Shown piece by piece: positions 62,197 to 64,000 of a stretch of 64,000 nucleotides of DNA. The notes under the pieces are model-generated. The model was not told the DNA's origin, made no database searches, and saw only the letters and a program-made list of their open reading frames with translations. Each line of letters opens with the position of its first letter. Position 1 is the first letter of the stretch. Location: positions 33,477,708-33,541,707 of the forward strand of contig LR990039.1 of assembly GCA_905147135.1 (NCBI GenBank), in the 5' to 3' direction. Origin of the DNA: Blastobasis lacticolella. Lineage: Eukaryota; Arthropoda; Insecta; Lepidoptera; Blastobasidae. Both the position numbers and the translations under genes were made by a program.

Positions 62197-62325
62197 TCAT
62201 TTTCTCCAGCCTTCAGACAGTTTAATTGAAACTAAGCCTTCAGTTTTAGACTCCTCATTATCTGATTTTTCATTATCTTCATTTTCTTCGATTTCTAAAT
62301 TTTCAGAGTCCTTACTTGTTGACAT
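62197..62325 (-). other. Small acidic open frame, 42 aa
   Basis: Begins MSTSKDSENLEIEENEDNEK and ends LSEGWRK at a stop. Rich in E, D, N and S, with a basic C-terminus. It could be the N-terminus of a broken transposon or host protein. Not recognised. Confidence 0.3.
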
Positions 62326-62573
62326 GTAATGTATGATTATCGGTTGTTAAAAACTGACAGGAAACTGATATTGTGCGGGTTTCATTACTTCTGAAGATTT
62401 CTTAAACACTTCTCTATTTTAAGATTCATCAAGTTTTCTTTTACATTTTCTATACTACGTACTAGAGCATCTGTGCAGTTTTTTATCTTTGCCCATTGTT
62501 GATTAACAAGTGATTACTTTATTTTAAAACAAAAGGACCAGCGTATTAAATACGTCCTAGATCACCAATTAAC

Positions 62574-62586
62574 GGTCACTGTGACC
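62574..62586. promoter_or_regulatory. Perfect IR3 nuclear-receptor-type palindrome
   Basis: GGTCA-CTG-TGACC is an exact inverted pair of nuclear-receptor half-sites with 3-bp spacing. Insect EcR/USP prefers 1-bp spacing, so the match may be chance. Confidence 0.3.
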
Positions 62587-62850
62587 AACATAAATTAACT
62601 TCCAAGTCGCCACCGTCAACTGTGACTTACTAGTCGGATTTCCGAGTTACACGGACTTTCAGGTTAACCTAATATGACCTGTTGGTATCTAAATGTTTTT
62701 GAAGTAGTATCTGCTTAGGTACGATTCTACCAGATTTTGCGACCTATTTTCAACCATAAAGTAAATTAACTTTGTGGTATGTCGCTTAAGGAAAAATTAC
62801 GCTATATTAACCTATACTTTAACTTTATAGTAAAAATGTAGTTATAGTTA

Positions 62851-62937
62851 GACCGGTCCTGTGCTTTCCGCATTCAGCTGGTACCTGCGATCCTTACCAG
62901 GTCGTCGGTCCACCTTGTAGGAGGCCTACCCACGCCC
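62851..62937 (-). mobile_element. Short RTE RT fragment
   Basis: The reverse complement reads GVGRPPTRWTDDLVRIAGTS and is almost identical to 59480-59565, so it is a second, inverted scrap of the same RTE family. Confidence 0.8.
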
Positions 62938-62939
62938 TA

Positions 62940-63715
62940 ACCCCTAATTTTGTCTTAAGACCAGGAAAAATTTGTTATTGTGTTTGCTGGGCTGGTTCGG
63001 TTTCGTAACAGGTAGGTTTTCCGCGGGCAAGTTGTTAGCACGCCGCACAACCCCCAAAATGCTGGAGGGCCACACCCGTCGTTGGTCAGCGAGTCCATCG
63101 GACTCCCGGCCCTTCCTTTATCCATCACCCAGGGGACGCTCCTCTACGCCGTGAGGGCCGGCGCGAGGAAAAACATCAAATTAATATAAATATTATTATC
63201 CATACCTATTTAAAACCTGCGCCGGCCATGACATCGCCATCTTAAAGCGATTGTCTTTGTGAAAGCCGGTTAGACTGACTGTGATCAGTAGAAGTCAGGA
63301 CTCAAACAGCAAACTCGCCAACAAAGGGGATGGAGCAGGGATCTCTCAAAGGCTGCATTCAGTGCTCACAATAACGAGGCTATTATCCTACCGATCGATT
63401 ACAGCATGAATCCGCAATCTGTAATAAGATCGCTCAATGGATCCGTCGCTTTGTCCGTCGGTTCGGTGATGAGGCCCGGCCAGGCGAAACTCCGCCCTGT
63501 GATTCCCCCTTAATAAGTTGCTTTTTCAGACTACCCTCGCTTGTTGCCAATTAGAGTAACAAGTTCAACGTGAGATACAGCGATACAACACGAAAGTATA
63601 TTCCGCGTTTCTCACCGCGTACCTTAGTTAATGAGTAGCGCGATATCGACGCAGTTGCATGAGTCGTGGCCACGGGACGAATAAAGTACGGCTACTCGTA
63701 GGTAAACCAAGGTAA
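62940..63715. other. Unassigned stretch
   Basis: No recognised gene. The 60-codon frame at 62972-63154 is GC-rich without a domain. Confidence 0.35.
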
Positions 63716-63720
63716 AGTGT

Positions 63721-64000
63721 TCATCTTGGCGTATATGTCCCAGTTGTGCTTTCGCGCGCGATTACCTGGACCCCAGGCCTTGAGCCTTGACCATGATTTG
63801 GCAGATACCGTGTGCTATTTGACCTCGTACCTTGTTGTGCATCGATTTTGCATACATATACGTTATGTACCTACATTAGTTGAACACTAACCTATGTTCT
63901 TACGGTGAGAGAAAACATCGTAATGAAACCTGCAAATTCCGGCAACTGAATTCCACTCTGGTCTGGTGTCCCTGGTAGCAGGGTCACACGCTCCACTGTA
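63721..64000. mobile_element. SINE family B, inverted pair, cut by the window end
   Basis: 63721-63800 carries the tail in minus orientation (CATCTTGGCGTATATGTCCC ... ATGATTTGGCAGAT). 63870-64000 carries the body in plus orientation (TTCTTACGGTGAGAGAAAAC, CCCTGGTAGCAGGGTCACAC) and continues past the end. Confidence 0.75.

Overview
The window looks like a piece of an insect nuclear genome, most likely Lepidoptera (moth or butterfly). The background is AT-rich and packed with old non-LTR retrotransposons, tRNA-derived SINEs and small DNA transposons. Its only clearly intact protein gene is an intronless, bacterial-type GH18 chitinase of the Chi-h kind, which among insects is known from Lepidoptera. 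That assignment rests on recognising the families by eye; no database search was run.

Layout. Positions 90-680 hold a head-to-head array of ~104-bp repeats. From 1.3 to 27 kb there are decayed mobile elements: a fragment of an unusual LINE with RT and a likely restriction-like endonuclease (1355), RTE-type LINE tails (10243, 15509), a gag-like ORF1 with a zinc knuckle (8929-9593), a MULE transposase scrap (14052), a long 5'-truncated Jockey-like LINE (23367-25440), SINEs of two tRNA-like families, and a candidate TIR transposon (5065-6820) containing a perfect 23-bp-arm palindrome. The Chi-h gene lies at 27832-29499 on the minus strand, with a TATA box and an arthropod initiator upstream.

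From 30.7 to 35.1 kb are several short open segments bounded by good splice signals: one on the minus strand, and others on the plus strand ending near an AATAAA. They may be exons of host genes that I cannot name. The same interval holds a MITE with ~30-bp terminal inverted repeats and a perfect RFX X-box.

From 35.6 to 64 kb the window is again mostly transposon debris. The largest piece is a degraded LINE with an N-terminal C2H2 finger, RT (YLDD) and a C-terminal endonuclease-like domain (47615-44796). Others are a LINE C-terminus with 3' UTR (50302-50896), a mariner remnant (58440-59010), an RTE tail (59228-59640), and an RTE on the minus strand split by a plus-strand Jockey-like LINE (60400-61860). 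Two SINE-like pieces descend from 5S rRNA. A possible first coding exon sits at 54492 downstream of a GC-rich stretch.

The genes do not form a pathway. The chitinase is a stand-alone acquired gene in repeat-rich DNA.
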